A stretch of DNA of 64,000 nt from Pomphorhynchus laevis. Its lineage: Eukaryota > Acanthocephala > Palaeacanthocephala > Echinorhynchida > Pomphorhynchidae. The DNA lies in assembly GCA_012934845.2 (NCBI GenBank), contig WNNJ02000909.1, positions 62,001 through 126,000 on the forward strand, read 5' to 3'. A program made the position numbers and the translations under genes. Under the pieces are notes generated by a model. That model did no database searches and was not told the DNA's origin. It worked only from the letters and a program-made list of their open reading frames with translations. Within the stretch, counting starts at the first letter, position 1, and each line of letters starts with the position of its first letter. Below, in pieces: positions 42,540 through 55,204 of the stretch.

Positions 42540-43790
42540 TTGATAAAATTAAAAATAAAATGAAAATAACAAACAATTACAAAAGGAAAGATAAAATTAA
42601 TAAAGATATGTATACAGAACTTACTAAATTAAAGGATAACTGTAAAATAACAACTATTGATAAAGCTAGTAATAACTTTGTCTTCATATGCAAATAGCTT
42701 TCTTTTGATATACTAATGAAATAGGTTAATTCTAATGATTTAAATGTAAGTCCAACATATGAACGTAGTGAGTTGAGTTTTGAAACAATTATTATGAGTC
42801 ACTGTTCTATAATGGATTAAAAGGGTTTAAAGGTTGAATCAGATAATAAAACTATACCTATATTATATTGGAATCAATAATTACATAAAAATTCAATTAA
42901 ACCTAGGTTCATACGTAGTGCGTTTAAATGTACATTAAAATAACTTTCTGTCTATATGAATAAAATACTTAAAGTAATCAAAGCACACTTTATAAAATAT
43001 TGTAATGTAATCGAAATTAATACTGGTATAAAACAACACTATTTCAGTATTAACTCTACAAAAGAATTAAAAAAAAGACAAGGAATAAATTTTCAAAATA
43101 TAAATACATACGATTTTAGTACGTTTATACAAATCTAGATTTAGTAGATATTAAAGAAGCGTTAGTAAAATTAATTAATCTTGTATTCGGAAAAAGGTAT
43201 ACATGAATAAAATTGAATTAATAGAATCCTTAAATATTTTGATAAATCAAAATTATTTAAAAGTAGGGACATCTATATTTAGACAAGTAAAAGGTGTTCC
43301 AATGGGTGGTAATAGTAGTCCAATTATAGCTGACTTGTTTTTAAGCTTTATAGAATATGAATTTGTTCATAACTGTGTAAAAACTAAATCTAAACAATAT
43401 AAATATATGAAATATATATTTCGATACATTGATGATATATGTGCATTTAATTCTAATAATTTTTATTCAATTAGTGAACTTATTTATCCAGAAAGCCTTA
43501 TTTTTAACAAAACCAATATTAATGATAAAGAAGGTGTATATCTAGATATGAACATTAAATTAACATTAACTAAAACTACTATTAATTTATATCGTAAAGA
43601 TGACATATTTAAATTTACAAGAAACATATTTTTGCATGAGCATTCATGCATACCATATAATATAAAATATAATACATCAAATAATGAAATTTTAAGAATT
43701 GCCATAATATGTTGATATTGCCTGTCGTCAAAATCATTTAAATAATTTAATAGATACATATTTTAAATTAAGTTACTGTAAATATTATCA
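42540..43790 (+). mobile_element. PLE-like element, best RT copy
   Basis: Plus-strand RT parts in order: LTKLKDNCKITTIDKASNN (42.62 kb), IPILYW and KPRFI-RSAFKCTLK (42.85-42.94), NTYDFST (43.11; motif A region), RQVKGVPMGGNSSPIIADLF (43.28; motif B region), FRYIDDIC (43.42; motif C), EGVYLDMNI and NLYRKDDIFKFTRN. KLHKNP/KPRFI-type RTs of this kind group with Penelope-like elements rather than LINEs or LTR elements; the clade is not clear. No GIY-YIG endonuclease is seen after the RT. It looks broken, with several breaks; the catalytic YIDD is intact. Confidence 0.6.
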
Positions 43791-44235
43791 AACAAAATAT
43801 AAATCAACAAAATATTTCTGAAAATAAATTTAATTAGCTATTTAATTTAGTTATTGATGAAAAAATTGTAAATAGAGAAAATACGTCAGTATTATGTATT
43901 TAAGCGCTGCTAGTAAATATTTTTTTATTACAAAAAAGTATCAAAATATTAAATTTATAATATATTAATTAGCAAAATAATATTTAAATAATATTTAAAT
44001 ATAATATTTAAAAAATTTTATATTATTTAAATATTTGTAGTATTTAAATATAATATTTAATATTAGCAAAATAATATTTAAAATATGGATGAATATTTAT
44101 TTGATATGGATGAATATTTATTTAATACAAAAAAGTATTAAAATATTAAATTTATAATATATAAATCAACAAAATAATGGTAAAAATATTTTTAAACTAT
44201 AGAGCAAAAAAATATGGATGAATAATAAACAAAAT
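43790..44235. repeat. AT-rich repeat block (copy of 38.99-39.40 kb)
   Basis: Same palindromic AT-rich text as at 39.0-39.4 kb, with only scattered differences. No gene. Confidence 0.7.
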
Positions 44236-44239
44236 GTTT

Positions 44240-44655
44240 TGTATTTGAATAAGGTATAATGAATAAGTTCTGGCGTGTATCAATACATGAATTTTATGAT
44301 AAGTTTTGCAGAATACGGATCCCTATACACGACAGAGGACCATGTTGTGTATAATATTAAAGCAATCAATCGTGTTCGTCGATGAGTCATGTTTTCGAAT
44401 GCCCAAATATGTAGTTTTCGTTCATGAAAGTAGACAAACTCGTGATATACATTTGAAAGTGAGCGTAATGAAAATTTTATTAATCAACGAACGCTCTTGA
44501 TTTAACGACCATCCTGACTTTGTCAATGTCAGTTCCAAAGATCTGGGCTATACAGTTGCGTTTGTTTTTAAAATGATTTATACAAATTGTAATTATAGAT
44601 GTTTATATATCAATAATTATACCCCAAAGCCAAAAGGCAGAATTAAGATTAATAA
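44240..44655 (+). mobile_element. LINE-B-family 3' fragment inside a PLE tail block
   Basis: Same fragment as at 32.6 and 39.4 kb. It interrupts a tail block: the words atttgaataaggtata before it and attagaataagata after it are two versions of one site, as expected for an insertion with a target duplication of about 14 bp that has since diverged. Confidence 0.6.
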
Positions 44656-45480
44656 AGCTCTTCATTAGAATAAGATACTAGATGATCAAATTTCATCAAA
44701 GACGAATACGCCATTAGCGTGTATTTGGCCCCGCTGTTCTGTTTGGTCAAGGAACAAAGGTCGAAACCTGATAGCAATGCAGTTCCTCCTGATAACCTCT
44801 ATTCCTTATATATAAGGAATATTATTTATTATACATAATATATTATTTATTAGTCAGCATAACATGTTAACTATAAAAAGTTTAATTTATTGGAAATTAA
44901 ATGTAAAAATATCGAAATTTTTATGATTTTACAGGGACATAAGAAATTTAAATAAAACTAACTTCAAATACATCGTATATTATAATATTTCATTATTAAA
45001 ATAATAATTAAACCTGATATAATAGCAGTTCTAATTGATGACCTCTATTCCTTATTAGAATACATCATATTTTATCAACATCAATTCCAAAAAACTGGAT
45101 TATACAGTTATGTTTATGCCTGTAAGGTTATTTATACAAATTGTAATTATTGATGTTTATACATCAATAATTATACCCTAAAGTCCAAAATCATAATTAA
45201 AGTGAATAAAGCACTTCATTAGAATAAGATACTTGATGATCAAATTTCATCAAAGAAATACGCCATTAGCGTTTATTTAGCCCAGCTGCTATGCTAAGCC
45301 GAGGAATAGGGCCTAGGCATAATAGCAGTTCCTATTGATGAACTCTAATCCTTATTCTGACACATCGTATATTATTTATTAGTCAATTCATAAAAATAAC
45401 GTTTATTTTAAATTTAAATTTTTTATTTTAACTTGATATAAATTATAAAAAATCTTAAAACAATTATTAATTTTATTATT
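44655..45480 (+). repeat. PLE tail blocks, three in a row
   Basis: Blocks at 44,660-44,830, 45,010-45,060 (partial) and 45,215-45,400. The third has cagctgctatgctaagccga, ggaatagggcctaggc and gcagttcctattgatga. Non-coding, sense orientation relative to the PLE upstream. Confidence 0.6.
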
Positions 45481-46840
45481 TAATTATTTAATTTTGATTA
45501 TAAAAATAATAATAAATTTTATAGATTTAATTTTAACCTTTAAAAATTAACCGAAATTAATAATAAACCGAGAATTTATATTTTGCTATTGTTATATTAC
45601 ATAGTACTCTACACCGGCTTGCTTTTAGAAACAAGGTTATAATTTCTCTCTAAGAATTTCGCATTCTATTGAATAGATGCATGGATCTCGTGGTAAATAT
45701 TAAATTTATTAATAAATATAAAATAAATAAAAAGCACGAAAGAACTTGTTGTACTAAAAATATTAATGATTTTTATTTTAAATTTCAATTTTAAATTTTA
45801 ACTTAATATAAATATAAATTGTATAAAATCTCATATAATGATTTATTATTTATTTTTAATTATATAAAGTATTAAATACGGTGACTCATTTGTCTGATAT
45901 GATTAATTAAAATCATTCCTGATTTATTTTTAATCAACACGTCATTTAATTATTAATAATTAAAAAATATTATTTTATAATATTTTCATTTTCTATTAAT
46001 TTCTTCAATGAGAACAAACTTTATTGTGTGTTTATGATTATGCTTTCGCTCGCAGCAGACAATATAAAAATAAAGTTATGTTTTTTATCCTGCTCTAAAA
46101 TGCTAAATAATTAAAAAATATATATAATTAAAAACTTATTTAATATTATTTTATAATTTTGTATGCATAAAATTCGAAGTAGAGAAATTCTAATTGAAAT
46201 TGATTTAGTTAGTTGATCTTATTTATTGTAAAACTTTATAATATCTGGCTTTTTAGGAGATAAAGTGATTTGAACTTTAGCTATTCTTTCTCAGCAATAT
46301 TAATATTTCTCAGCAAATGATATATCAATAAATAGTAGATTACACTATATGCCAGCAGGTAACGAATGGTGGCATTGTAAATAATCATCAAATGATTTGG
46401 TCCAACTTTTTAAAACTACAAAATAAAGAATAGCATGTTAGAGCATTTTTGACAACTGCCTTATCAAATTAGATGGTCTAAGTCTGAGTTTATCATCTTA
46501 GTCTGAACATAAGCACAGTGCTGCTTTAAAATTCAGGCGAAATAAGATTTTGGGCAATTGATGTTTCCAACCATTACATAAAGGTAAATCATGTAATATT
46601 TCATAATAGAATTTGTTCATCTTTAAAATATAAAATATGCAATAGAAATAAACGAGACTAACTTATTGTTTTTCAATGCAATCTTTACAAATTTTGCGTT
46701 AATTACTATTTTCAAAATTAAAAGTAAAATTTAATATAATATTTGTAATGAATCAGATTTTAAAATCTTATTAGCTTTACAAAATACCGTTATTTGCTAA
46801 AACAAAATTGAATAAAATGCGTTCATTTACTCGTTTTTAG
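45481..46840. other. AT-rich region without recognised genes
   Basis: A further tail-end piece (ttaaatacggtgactcattt) lies at 45,870-45,890. Nothing else recognised on either strand. Confidence 0.4.
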
Positions 46841-46844
46841 CATT

Positions 46845-47300
46845 GTTAGCATATTATCTGGCTAATTATGGAAAGCCGATTTTTATTCTGTATCATTTGT
46901 ACCTTTCCTCAATTTCGACATTTTATCTGTATAATCTAACACTTACCAAACTCCGACTCACCTCCATAAATATTGGTTTATGCTACTCTCTCCTCTATGT
47001 TAGGTCATTTTCCTCAAACTGTCCGCCGTTTTCTTGCCATTGCCGCTCCTATTTTTCGGAACTACCTCATTCTATCCGCTCAGCAGCCAAACAGTCTCCG
47101 TCCCCTTTTTGTTAATTAATAATTGATTTAATTATTCGAACTCTTTAAAACTATCCCACACGCTTTCGCATATCAACATCAAACTCTTGGCATTGATCAT
47201 ACTTTTGTATCTTTTGCTATCTTTCATTATTGTATTTGTTGTGAAACTATAAATTTGTAATTTAGTGGACTTGCAAGTGCATATAAATATCCACAATAGC
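46845..47300 (+). mobile_element. LINE ORF2 tail fragment
   Basis: Plus strand: LTKLRLTSINIGL, then RRFLAIAAPIFRNYL and LPHSIRSA, the conserved end of ORF2 (compare LRSFLVAASLAWNQLPLDV in the insert at 5.7-6.1 kb), followed by a 3' UTR ending ttttttaataaacctgtact. C-rich base use unlike its surroundings. One frame change in the middle. 5' truncated. Confidence 0.6.
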
Positions 47301-48879
47301 CTTTTTTAATAAACCTGTACTATTAAGTCATTCTTAAACTTAAATCCACAGAGTATGAGTATGACAAAGTATGAGTCGTTCTCGTATTTTGTCATGTATG
47401 ACAAAGTATGAGTCATATTTTGTCATGAATTTTACGTCAAGACTTTGTTTTGTTATTAATTTACTTTCAATTTACTTTGTCATGCATATTAGATATCGAT
47501 TTACCGAGATACTTCTAAAGACATTCTACATTTGATATGTAACACAGATCATTTAAATCGATGCTGCTGGGTATTGTAGAGGTGGATACTTTTTACTTTA
47601 TTCAATTGATTTCAACATCACAATGTGAGATTTTGCATTTGAAACCAATTGCGACATATTCCCTTAAAAACGTCAAGTCCATACACTTCATAACATATAA
47701 TATGCTCATCCAGTATTCTGCCATTGTTTCGTCCGGTACAGCCTTACGATAAAACATCCGAACAACTCGTTATAAAGAAGCAAAGTATCAAGCATAATTT
47801 TTTAAATACTTCTATTTCGAAAAATTATATTTTATTTCAAATAATATTTAATATGATAATATTTAATAATCCACTTATAATATAATCTATAGGTGGCTTT
47901 ACTAAAAGTTGCTTTATACTAGAAACGGCTTTATATAAATGTAAAGCATGCAAATGTGTAAAAGCATATTACAAATCGAGACTATTTATTAATATTATCG
48001 TTTTGAAACTTTTTCTTATGATATAAATGCACGATATCTTATCAATACTGATGGCAGTTGTCCCTGAATGTCCCTAAAGCGAATATTATAAGGTTAGGGA
48101 CATTCATGGCAATTAAAAGCAATATCTATATTGAAGGAATTAAAGTCTTGTGTATTCAGTTCCATGTAAATTTGTGATTTTCAAAAATTCCTGCGAAATG
48201 CATTTTTTGTTGCGCAGCCTCGTAGCTACATCGATGGTTTTTGCAAAAAATAACGTGAAAACGCATTTCTACCTCCTATCGTTGAATTGTCTACGAATTT
48301 TAAGACATTGACGAGTAAAAAGGCTACAGCAGGAAACATTAGCATAGGCTGCATCTACGCAGATAGACGACATATCGCGATGTGTCCATTAATGGAGAGA
48401 GATAGAAGTGTCATACACAAGAGAGATGGCGACACAAATTTATCAGCATTTATATACACGAATGATGTGGTAGTAACCGGCATTTAATCGAATTGGTTTC
48501 TTCTCTTCCCCAGGCCGTGTGAAACTAATTTTACGATGACGACAAAGTATATTATTAACATACTGTGACATCGAGAACAGCATAACTACACAATCATATC
48601 GAAATCTTCAGTGATGTCAGAAGCTGTTCAAATTAAACCAACAGGCAAGTGAACAACAAGTTTGATTTAAATGTGTTTGAAGTGTGAATTTATAATCCAA
48701 CCGTTGAATTCATCAGCAAAAAAAATAAATGCGATTTTAAAAAATGCGTTTTCCTGGATTCGTTATCGTTAGATTTTTTGGACAATAAATTAATAAATAA
48801 ATTTATAAATTATAAATTATAAATTAATTTACAAACTATATTACTTTGATAGAATTTAAAACCGAATAAAATACTAAAT
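47301..48879. other. Non-coding region
   Basis: 47,361-47,425 is a two-copy repeat of atgacaaagtatgagtc...ttttgtcatg. 48,071-48,107 has 12-bp inverted arms (GAATGTCCCTAA and complement). An open frame at 48,287-48,487 has no recognisable feature. Confidence 0.4.
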
Positions 48880-49530
48880 AATCGAATTTCATTAGAGGAA
48901 ATACGTCATTAGCGCGTATTTGACCCCGCTGCTATGCTGGGTCGAGGAATATGGGTGAAAAATACTTGGACTCCGTTGTCTGATCTGATTTGCTCTACTG
49001 ACAAATTATTATTGAACGGTGGACTTTGTTTTCCTCGTAATATAACCACGCTCAGAAATACTGAAACTATTTTTGATACGGCATTATTTTTCTGCTAATT
49101 TTAAAGCAAGTTTGATGATTTTTTCTATTTCTTACAGTTCCTCCTGATGATCTCTTATAATTATGATATAAGAGATCTTATGATACATCGTCTATTATTT
49201 ATTAGTCAATTCATAAAAATGACTTTTATTTTATATTTCAATTTTAAATTTTAACTTGATATAAACATAAATTGTATAAAATCTTATAATTATTTATTAT
49301 TTATCTTTATTTTTAATTTATGTTTAGTATAAAATACACAGACTCAGTTATCTGATCTTATTTGCGCTTAAATTTTAAAATTACTTAAAATTATAATCTT
49401 TAATTTCAAATTTTAAGTGGAAATTAAAATTTTTATTATTTAATTAAAATTATTTTATTTTTAATTATTATTTTTATTTATATATAGTATAAAATACGTA
49501 GACTCAGTTACCTGATCTGCTGTATTTGAT
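48880..49530 (+). repeat. PLE tail blocks, partial and rearranged
   Basis: 48,885-48,965 carries the first half (gaaatacgtcattagcgcgt, ccccgctgctatgctgggtc), 49,135-49,350 the second half (ttcctcctgatgatctctta, acatcgtctattatttatta, acacagactcagttatctga) and 49,490-49,525 the extreme end again. Adjacent to the host exon at 49.55 kb. Confidence 0.6.
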
Positions 49531-49548
49531 TGAAATCGTGTCTTTGAT

Positions 49549-49944
49549 TTAACCCCGATTAAGCGCCGATATTATCTTCTGGCAATTATCTTCAGATTTG
49601 TTTTTACTTTGCTTGCAAGTGTCTAGTAAAATAGCGATTTCATGACAATATGATTTAAGTGAGGATTTTTTTCGTTTTATTGTTCGAAGAATGGTTAATC
49701 GTTCGAAAGCAATTCTGACCAAATTATCCGTATTGTCCTCAGCGTTTACAGGATCCGTATAGCTAGTGATTGCTCGCTTATAATATAGTTCGATTAGTTG
49801 GAGCATTCGCTTTGAGTTTGCATCCAACTCATCAATCTAGAAAAATTTAAATTCATTTTTAACAAAGCTTTAAAAAGATAATAAAAAACTATAAAGTTTA
49901 TTTGTCGAGATTTCACTTTGTTGTTATTACCCGTGTTTGTTCTA
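49549..49944 (-). CDS. Terminal exons of a host gene, possibly ING-like N-domain
   Basis: The last exon (49,836-49,549) follows an acceptor (aaatttttctag) and reads IDELDANSKRMLQLIELYYKR, NTDNLVRIAFERLTILRTIK, KSYCHEIAILLDTCKQ...ISALNRG and a stop. A 94-nt intron separates it from a 14-nt candidate micro-exon (49,944-49,931; ...EQTR) with good borders on both sides (ttgttttag, GTAATA). By eye the helices align with the N-terminal domain of inhibitor-of-growth (ING) proteins (REIDAKYQEILKELDECYER), which binds partners of histone-acetylation complexes. The PHD finger expected at an ING C-terminus is absent. The assignment is tentative; upstream exons are not found. Confidence 0.4.
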
Positions 49945-51774
49945 CTAAAACAATTCAACAAGACATTTGAAATTTAAAAATTAGATGGTCACAAAATTAT
50001 ATTTTAATATTTTTTATTATCTGGGGATAATTAATGAATAAAAATGGAAATATAAAATCCTTATTGTTAGTTTAGCATATATTTAAAATTAATAATAAAA
50101 TAATAAAAGTAATATTTTATTAAAATTTTATTTTGAATTTTATTAGCTGGGGATAATTAGTGAATTCAATAATTTAATTGACTTTTACTTTAAATTTCAA
50201 TTTTTTGTTTTAACTTGATATAAATATAAATTGTATACAATCTTATATAATTATTTATTATTTTTATTTATTTATAGTATAAAATACGTAGACTCAGTTA
50301 TCTGCTGTATTTGATTGAAATCGTGTCTTTGATTTAACCCCGATTAAGCGTCGATATTTTTGCCCAAATGTCATTGCTTCTCAACAACAGTGAAACATTG
50401 ATACAAATAAATTATTATTTTTATCAATTTATAATGTCGTGTTCTTCATATTACCGAATGTTTTATCCAATTATATTTGTCTGTCTGTGATTTGATATTT
50501 TGTATTGATAAATAATTGTTTATAATTGGTTATTAAAAGTTATGGATGTCGAGGGATTCGAAACAGTAGTTTGCCATTAGAAAGGGTTCGTAAATAATTT
50601 CGAGCAGATTCCGATGGCAAAATACATCACACTTTGCATGTGAGATCGCATATGTCTTCGTTAAAAGCGATGATCTTGGGACTTTTAAGGATGTGTGATA
50701 TTTTGCCATACTTGAAGAAGTGTATCAGCTGCCCGACACGCCAACTGTTAGATTATTGAATGTCGATGTTTTACAAACAACTTTAATAAAGCCGTTTAAA
50801 ACGTATAATTATTGCATTTTACACTTAGACAATTGAATTACTCTTAGCAAACAATTGCTAAATAAATTCATGTAAGGGTTTTTAAAATTTCAAAACAATT
50901 TCAACATTATTTTTGAAATTCAAATCATCATTTTTATCATAATGTTCATCACATATAATTATCGAAATTGTTCAATTTTTATACAATATATTTAATAAAA
51001 TATATTTTGAAATTCTTATGAATGCTAGCTTGAAATCAGAACCATTTTGCGGGAAATGATAAAATTTAGAGATTAATGTCATTCGCAAATGCTTATGCGA
51101 ATTAGATATATTCGTTCCACATCATGAAGTGGATTCTTCATTGTATGATTGATTCTTCATTGTTATAAAGTGGGTTCAATACTCTGTTTCTTCTGTTACG
51201 CAAATTCAGATCTTTTCGATTAGCGCTTTCAAGCTTTTTGAAAAAAGTTATCAGATTTAATTAAATACCTACTGCACAAATATTTGACTGGAAGGAAATA
51301 GTTTTACGACATCACTTAACAGAAAATTCCTAATGATGATGACCATACGGAATCTATCGAGCCCACATTTAGCAACGCATACAGTGGACACGTTTTATGT
51401 ATTTCTTCAACGAATTTTCTATCATTCAATTACATTCTTGTATTGTTGAAGTATTTTCGCTATTTTGCTTTTTGGTATTGAACTTTTAATTTCTTTCAAC
51501 TAAATCTACATATTTTCAAAAAATATGTAGAAATAAAAAACAATTAAGAATTGATGTTATGTAATTTATAAAGTTAAAGTTTATTAATAAACTTTGAAAT
51601 TTGTAAAATTTGTTAAAGTTAAAGTTTAACAATTTAAATTTACATTAAATTTTCAATTTTTATTTTATTAATTTGTTAAAAATTAATTAAATCTGTTAAA
51701 GTTCATTAAAGTAAAAGTTTATTAATTTATGTAATTAATAAAGTTGAAATTTAAAATTAAAATTTTAATAACAG
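49945..51774. other. AT-rich region, partly duplicated
   Basis: 50,165-50,357 repeats 49,230-49,570: a PLE tail end followed by gattgaaatcgtgtctttga and taaccccgattaagcg, i.e. the 3' edge of the gene at 49.55 kb. 50,530-50,760 is GC-richer with no recognised product. No other feature. Confidence 0.5.
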
Positions 51775-51920
51775 ACGTTGTATGGAAATAAGGAATAAAG
51801 GTCATTAGGTTTCACCCCTGTTCCTCGTCACAACTAGCTGCGGTACAAAATACATGTTACTAACGTATTTCATCTGATGAAATTTGATTATCTAGCGTAA
51901 TTTCTTATTCTAATACAAAT
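51775..51920 (-). repeat. PLE tail block, inverted
   Basis: Reverse-complement copy: aaatttcatcagatgaaata, gacgaggaacaggggtgaaa, cctttattccttatttccat, caacgtctgtt. Confidence 0.6.
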
Positions 51921-52179
51921 TATATTAATTATTATCCATAAAAATTTTCCTGATATGAATTCAAACTTATTTTTAATAATATTATGTTGATTTATATATT
52001 TTACTATTATCTGTTTATTTTATTTATCAATTGAGTGTTGAGGTACTCAGCAGTCATTCGATTACCGCTCAGAGTCTTTGTAGAATCACGATTGAAGAAA
52101 AATCTTCAGACTTGATTGTTGGTTACATTTATATCAGTCCTTTGGCTGACTAATTTTGCGCTAATGATTTTAAATTTAT
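51921..52179. other. AT-rich spacer with PLE 3' remains
   Basis: 52,115-52,160 (ttacatttatatcagtcctt) repeats 53,763-53,800, presumably the end of the PLE-like ORF on the minus strand. Confidence 0.4.
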
Positions 52180-53056
52180 TTTTAATATTATTGTGTTGAT
52201 TTATATATTTTACTATTTTCTGCTTGATGATATTTTTATAGTAACCTAGTTTAAAATATGCATCTATTAAATTATTTAAATGATTTTAAAGAAAACCAAT
52301 ATTGTTACATATTGTTGCAATTCTTAAAATTTCATTATTTAATTTATTATATTTTATATTATATGGTATGCATGAATGCTCATGCAAAAATATGTTTCTT
52401 GTAAATTTAAATATGTCATCTTTACGATATAAATTAAAAGCAGTTTTAATTGATGTCAATTTAATGTTCATATCTAGATATATACCTTCCTTGTGTAGAA
52501 GGTATATATTTTATCTAGATATAACCTTCCACTTCAATAATCGCTTGTAAGTCAGCTACATGTTTTGATTATATTTCTGGTCATGAAAGGTTTTTTTTGC
52601 AATTATCTTTTGTGCTAACTCAACATTCTTACCATTGAATCATAATTCATTCAATGAAGTAAATATTATCTTTACGTTAAAAGTTGTTAGTTGTTTTAAG
52701 TTAGGCTATTTTAATGATACATACCTATATTATCAACAATATTAATACATTATTGGTAATTATATAGTTATTATATAGGTTATTAAATAGTTAAAATTCT
52801 AAAAATTTCATTATCAAATGTATTATATTTTATATTTTATGGTATGCATGAATGCTCATGCAAAAATATGTTTCTTGTAAATTTAAATATGTCATCTTCA
52901 CGATATAAATTAATAGTAGTTTAAGTTAATGTTAATTTAATGTTCATATCTAGATATACACCTTCTTTATCATTAATATTGGTTTTATTAAGAATAAGGC
53001 CTTCTGGATAAATTTGTTCACTAATTGAATAAAAATTGCTAGAAATTTTTGTTTGT
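52180..53056 (-). mobile_element. PLE-like RT fragments, minus strand
   Basis: Two pieces, 52,190-52,550 and 52,790-53,056, each encode on the minus strand the segment YLDMNIKLT...LYRKDDIFKFTRNIFLH...CIPYNIKYN. Between them 52,551-52,790 is a unique-looking stretch that recurs at 61.61-61.85 kb. Broken. Confidence 0.55.
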
Positions 53057-53057
53057 T

Positions 53058-53456
53058 AGTGTGTAATTTTTGTGTTAATTATTTAATTCAATTTTAATTA
53101 TTATTAAATTGAAATAACAATTATATATTTTTTATACAACAATATTTATTAGAATATTTTTACAATTGTGTAGGTTCCTTCAAAAAGGCCTCAACCAAGT
53201 TAGTGTTAAAAACATTTGCATTAATAATGGTTTGGCGAATCATTGAGTGAAGTCGCTTGGCTATCGAGTTGTCTAACTGATGCTTGTCGAATCGCCATAG
53301 ATACACACTTTGCGAGGATAAATGAAATGTTGCTTCTAAGGTTTGAGATGCATTCATTATATGGTGTATTGTGTTTAATCGCCCGTTGACGAGCAATCTT
53401 TCGTAATACTCTGTCTGCATTAGGACCTATGTTTCCCAGCGCCGAAAACGTGAGAG
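53058..53456 (-). mobile_element. RLE-LINE 3' end only (copy R-3)
   Basis: About 100 bp of 3' UTR (from agtgtgtaatttttgtg) plus the last 300 bp of coding sequence, matching R-4 and R-5. 5' truncated at 53,456 inside the C-terminal region, where a PLE fragment begins. With its left flank it duplicates 61.61-62.52 kb. Confidence 0.75.
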
Positions 53457-54130
53457 GGTGAAACCCGGAAGAAAGCCAATATCATTACATATTGTTGCAA
53501 TTCTTAAAATTTTATTATTTAATGTAGTATATTTTATATTAAATTGTGTGCATAAATGCTTATTCAAAAATATGTTTCTTGTAAATTTAAATATGTCATC
53601 TTTACGATATAAATTAATAGTAGATTTAGTTAATGTTAATTTAATGTTCATATCTAGATATACACCTTCTTTATCATTAATATTGGTTTTATTAAGAATA
53701 AGGCCTTCTGGATAAATTTGTTCACTAATTGAATAAAAATTGCTAGAAATTTTTTGTTTGTTACATTTATATCAGTTCTTTGGCTGACAAATTTTCCGCT
53801 AATGATTTTAAATTTATTTTTAATATTATTGTGCTGATTTATCTATTTTATTATTTTCTGTTTTATGGTATTTTATAGTAACCGTAGTTTAAAATATGTA
53901 TCTATTAAATTATTTGAATGATTTTGTAGAAAGCCAATATCATTACATATTGTTACAATTCTTAAAATTTAATTATTTAATGTCATCATTACGATATAAA
54001 TTAATAATAGTTTTAGTTGATGTTAATTTAATGTTAATATCTAGATATATACCTTCTTTATAATCAATATTTGGTTTATTATGAATACAGCTACCTGGTT
54101 AAATTTGTTCACATATTGAATAAAAATTAT
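53457..54130 (-). mobile_element. PLE-like fragments, minus strand
   Basis: 53,470-53,760 (YLDMNI/LYRKDDIFKFTRN segment) and 53,763-54,130 (ORF end, then another degenerate piece of the same segment). Broken, several pieces. Confidence 0.5.
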
Positions 54131-55204
54131 TAGTTAAATCCTCATTTATCAATAATATATTGAAGCGTATTTTTCATATCCTTATATAGTTTAGATTTAT
54201 TAAGGATAAGGCAAAATATAATCTAACTGTTTACTATAATACGAGTAGTGAATTAGATTACCCGGAAAAGTTTTAGTTACGATATGTAAATAATTTACAT
54301 AAGAGACGTTTGTCGAAGTAGAAATTGATAAATCTCATTTATTATTTTTAAATATTTTATAAACTTGATAACATATTTTGTCAGATTTGTTAATAAAATC
54401 TGTAGATCTCCTCAATTGCATAATAATGGATTGGCATATGTGCAGAATAGATAATATTTATTTAGTAATATATATTTTTGTAATATTATTTTTTAAATAT
54501 TTTTGCTCTAGTTGTTCTGGAAGAAAGCCGCAAGTACGTTCGTGTTTCTCTTTTAATTCCTGGTCTAACTGTAGGGCGGTCATTGCGACATTTTTTTAAA
54601 TGTAGACCAAAAAATGCAACTGTAGAACACTGTGAGCTTAACGACAGGTATCAAATAGGTATAGATATGACATTTGCATAACATATTTTACTTTAAAACC
54701 TATAGTCAGTTTGCTATTAACGTTAGACTCTATAGAACGCGTGCATGTGATCAACTGTTTAACTACGAAATAAGAGAAATTCCACAAGAAATCGACACAA
54801 CTAAATACAAAATAACGGTATATTAAGTGTAATTTTTTTGTTAATTTATTCGTTATTTTAATTACTTTTTCATTGATGACATAAATGATATGAAAATTAT
54901 ATTGAAAATTTTATCTGCCTCAGTTATTTCAGCAATCAAGTTATTACTTGATACTTAAATCAAAGAATCCACTATGTTAGCAACTCACTAAAACTTGAAG
55001 TCTTTTAGTGTTAGTAAAACTTCAAAGCTTTTTAAAGATTTCATCTTTAATCTTATGCTAAATCTTATTTAAATAGATGCATTCCTTAAAATCAAAAATG
55101 TCAGAAAATTTAAAATGTCAGAAAATAAAAACTTCTTAAAATTTATTTCGTAGAAGTGTTTGTAAATTATTTTATAGTAAAAATTTTTGTAAATTATTTT
55201 ATTA
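54131..55204. other. AT-rich non-coding region
   Basis: No gene recognised. An open frame at 54,378-54,599 shows only a hydrophobic stretch and a Cys/Ser-rich end; composition suggests chance. Confidence 0.35.

Larger units (their letters stand above)
39923..43560. repeat. Large duplication, copy A (partner 55,833-59,470)
   Basis: From the RLE fragment through the 5' flank, inverted PLE pieces and plus-strand PLE RT, copy A and copy B run in parallel with only scattered substitutions and small indels. Copy A begins at the snap-back hairpin at 39,914. At the right end both continue in PLE sequence, and 43.4-44.7 kb in turn duplicates 38.6-39.9 kb. Confidence 0.8.

Noticed and set aside
48287-48487. 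66-residue plus-strand frame (MSTNFKTLTSKKATAGN...)
   Set aside because: No motif, no splice context and no similarity to anything else in the window.
50530-50770. GC-richer stretch as an integrase or LINE remnant
   Set aside because: No frame longer than about 40 residues and no motif (no HHCC, DDE or RT words) could be found on either strand.
54378-54599. 73-residue plus-strand frame with a hydrophobic stretch
   Set aside because: The hydrophobic run is encoded by AT-rich DNA, which yields such segments by chance; no start context or homology.
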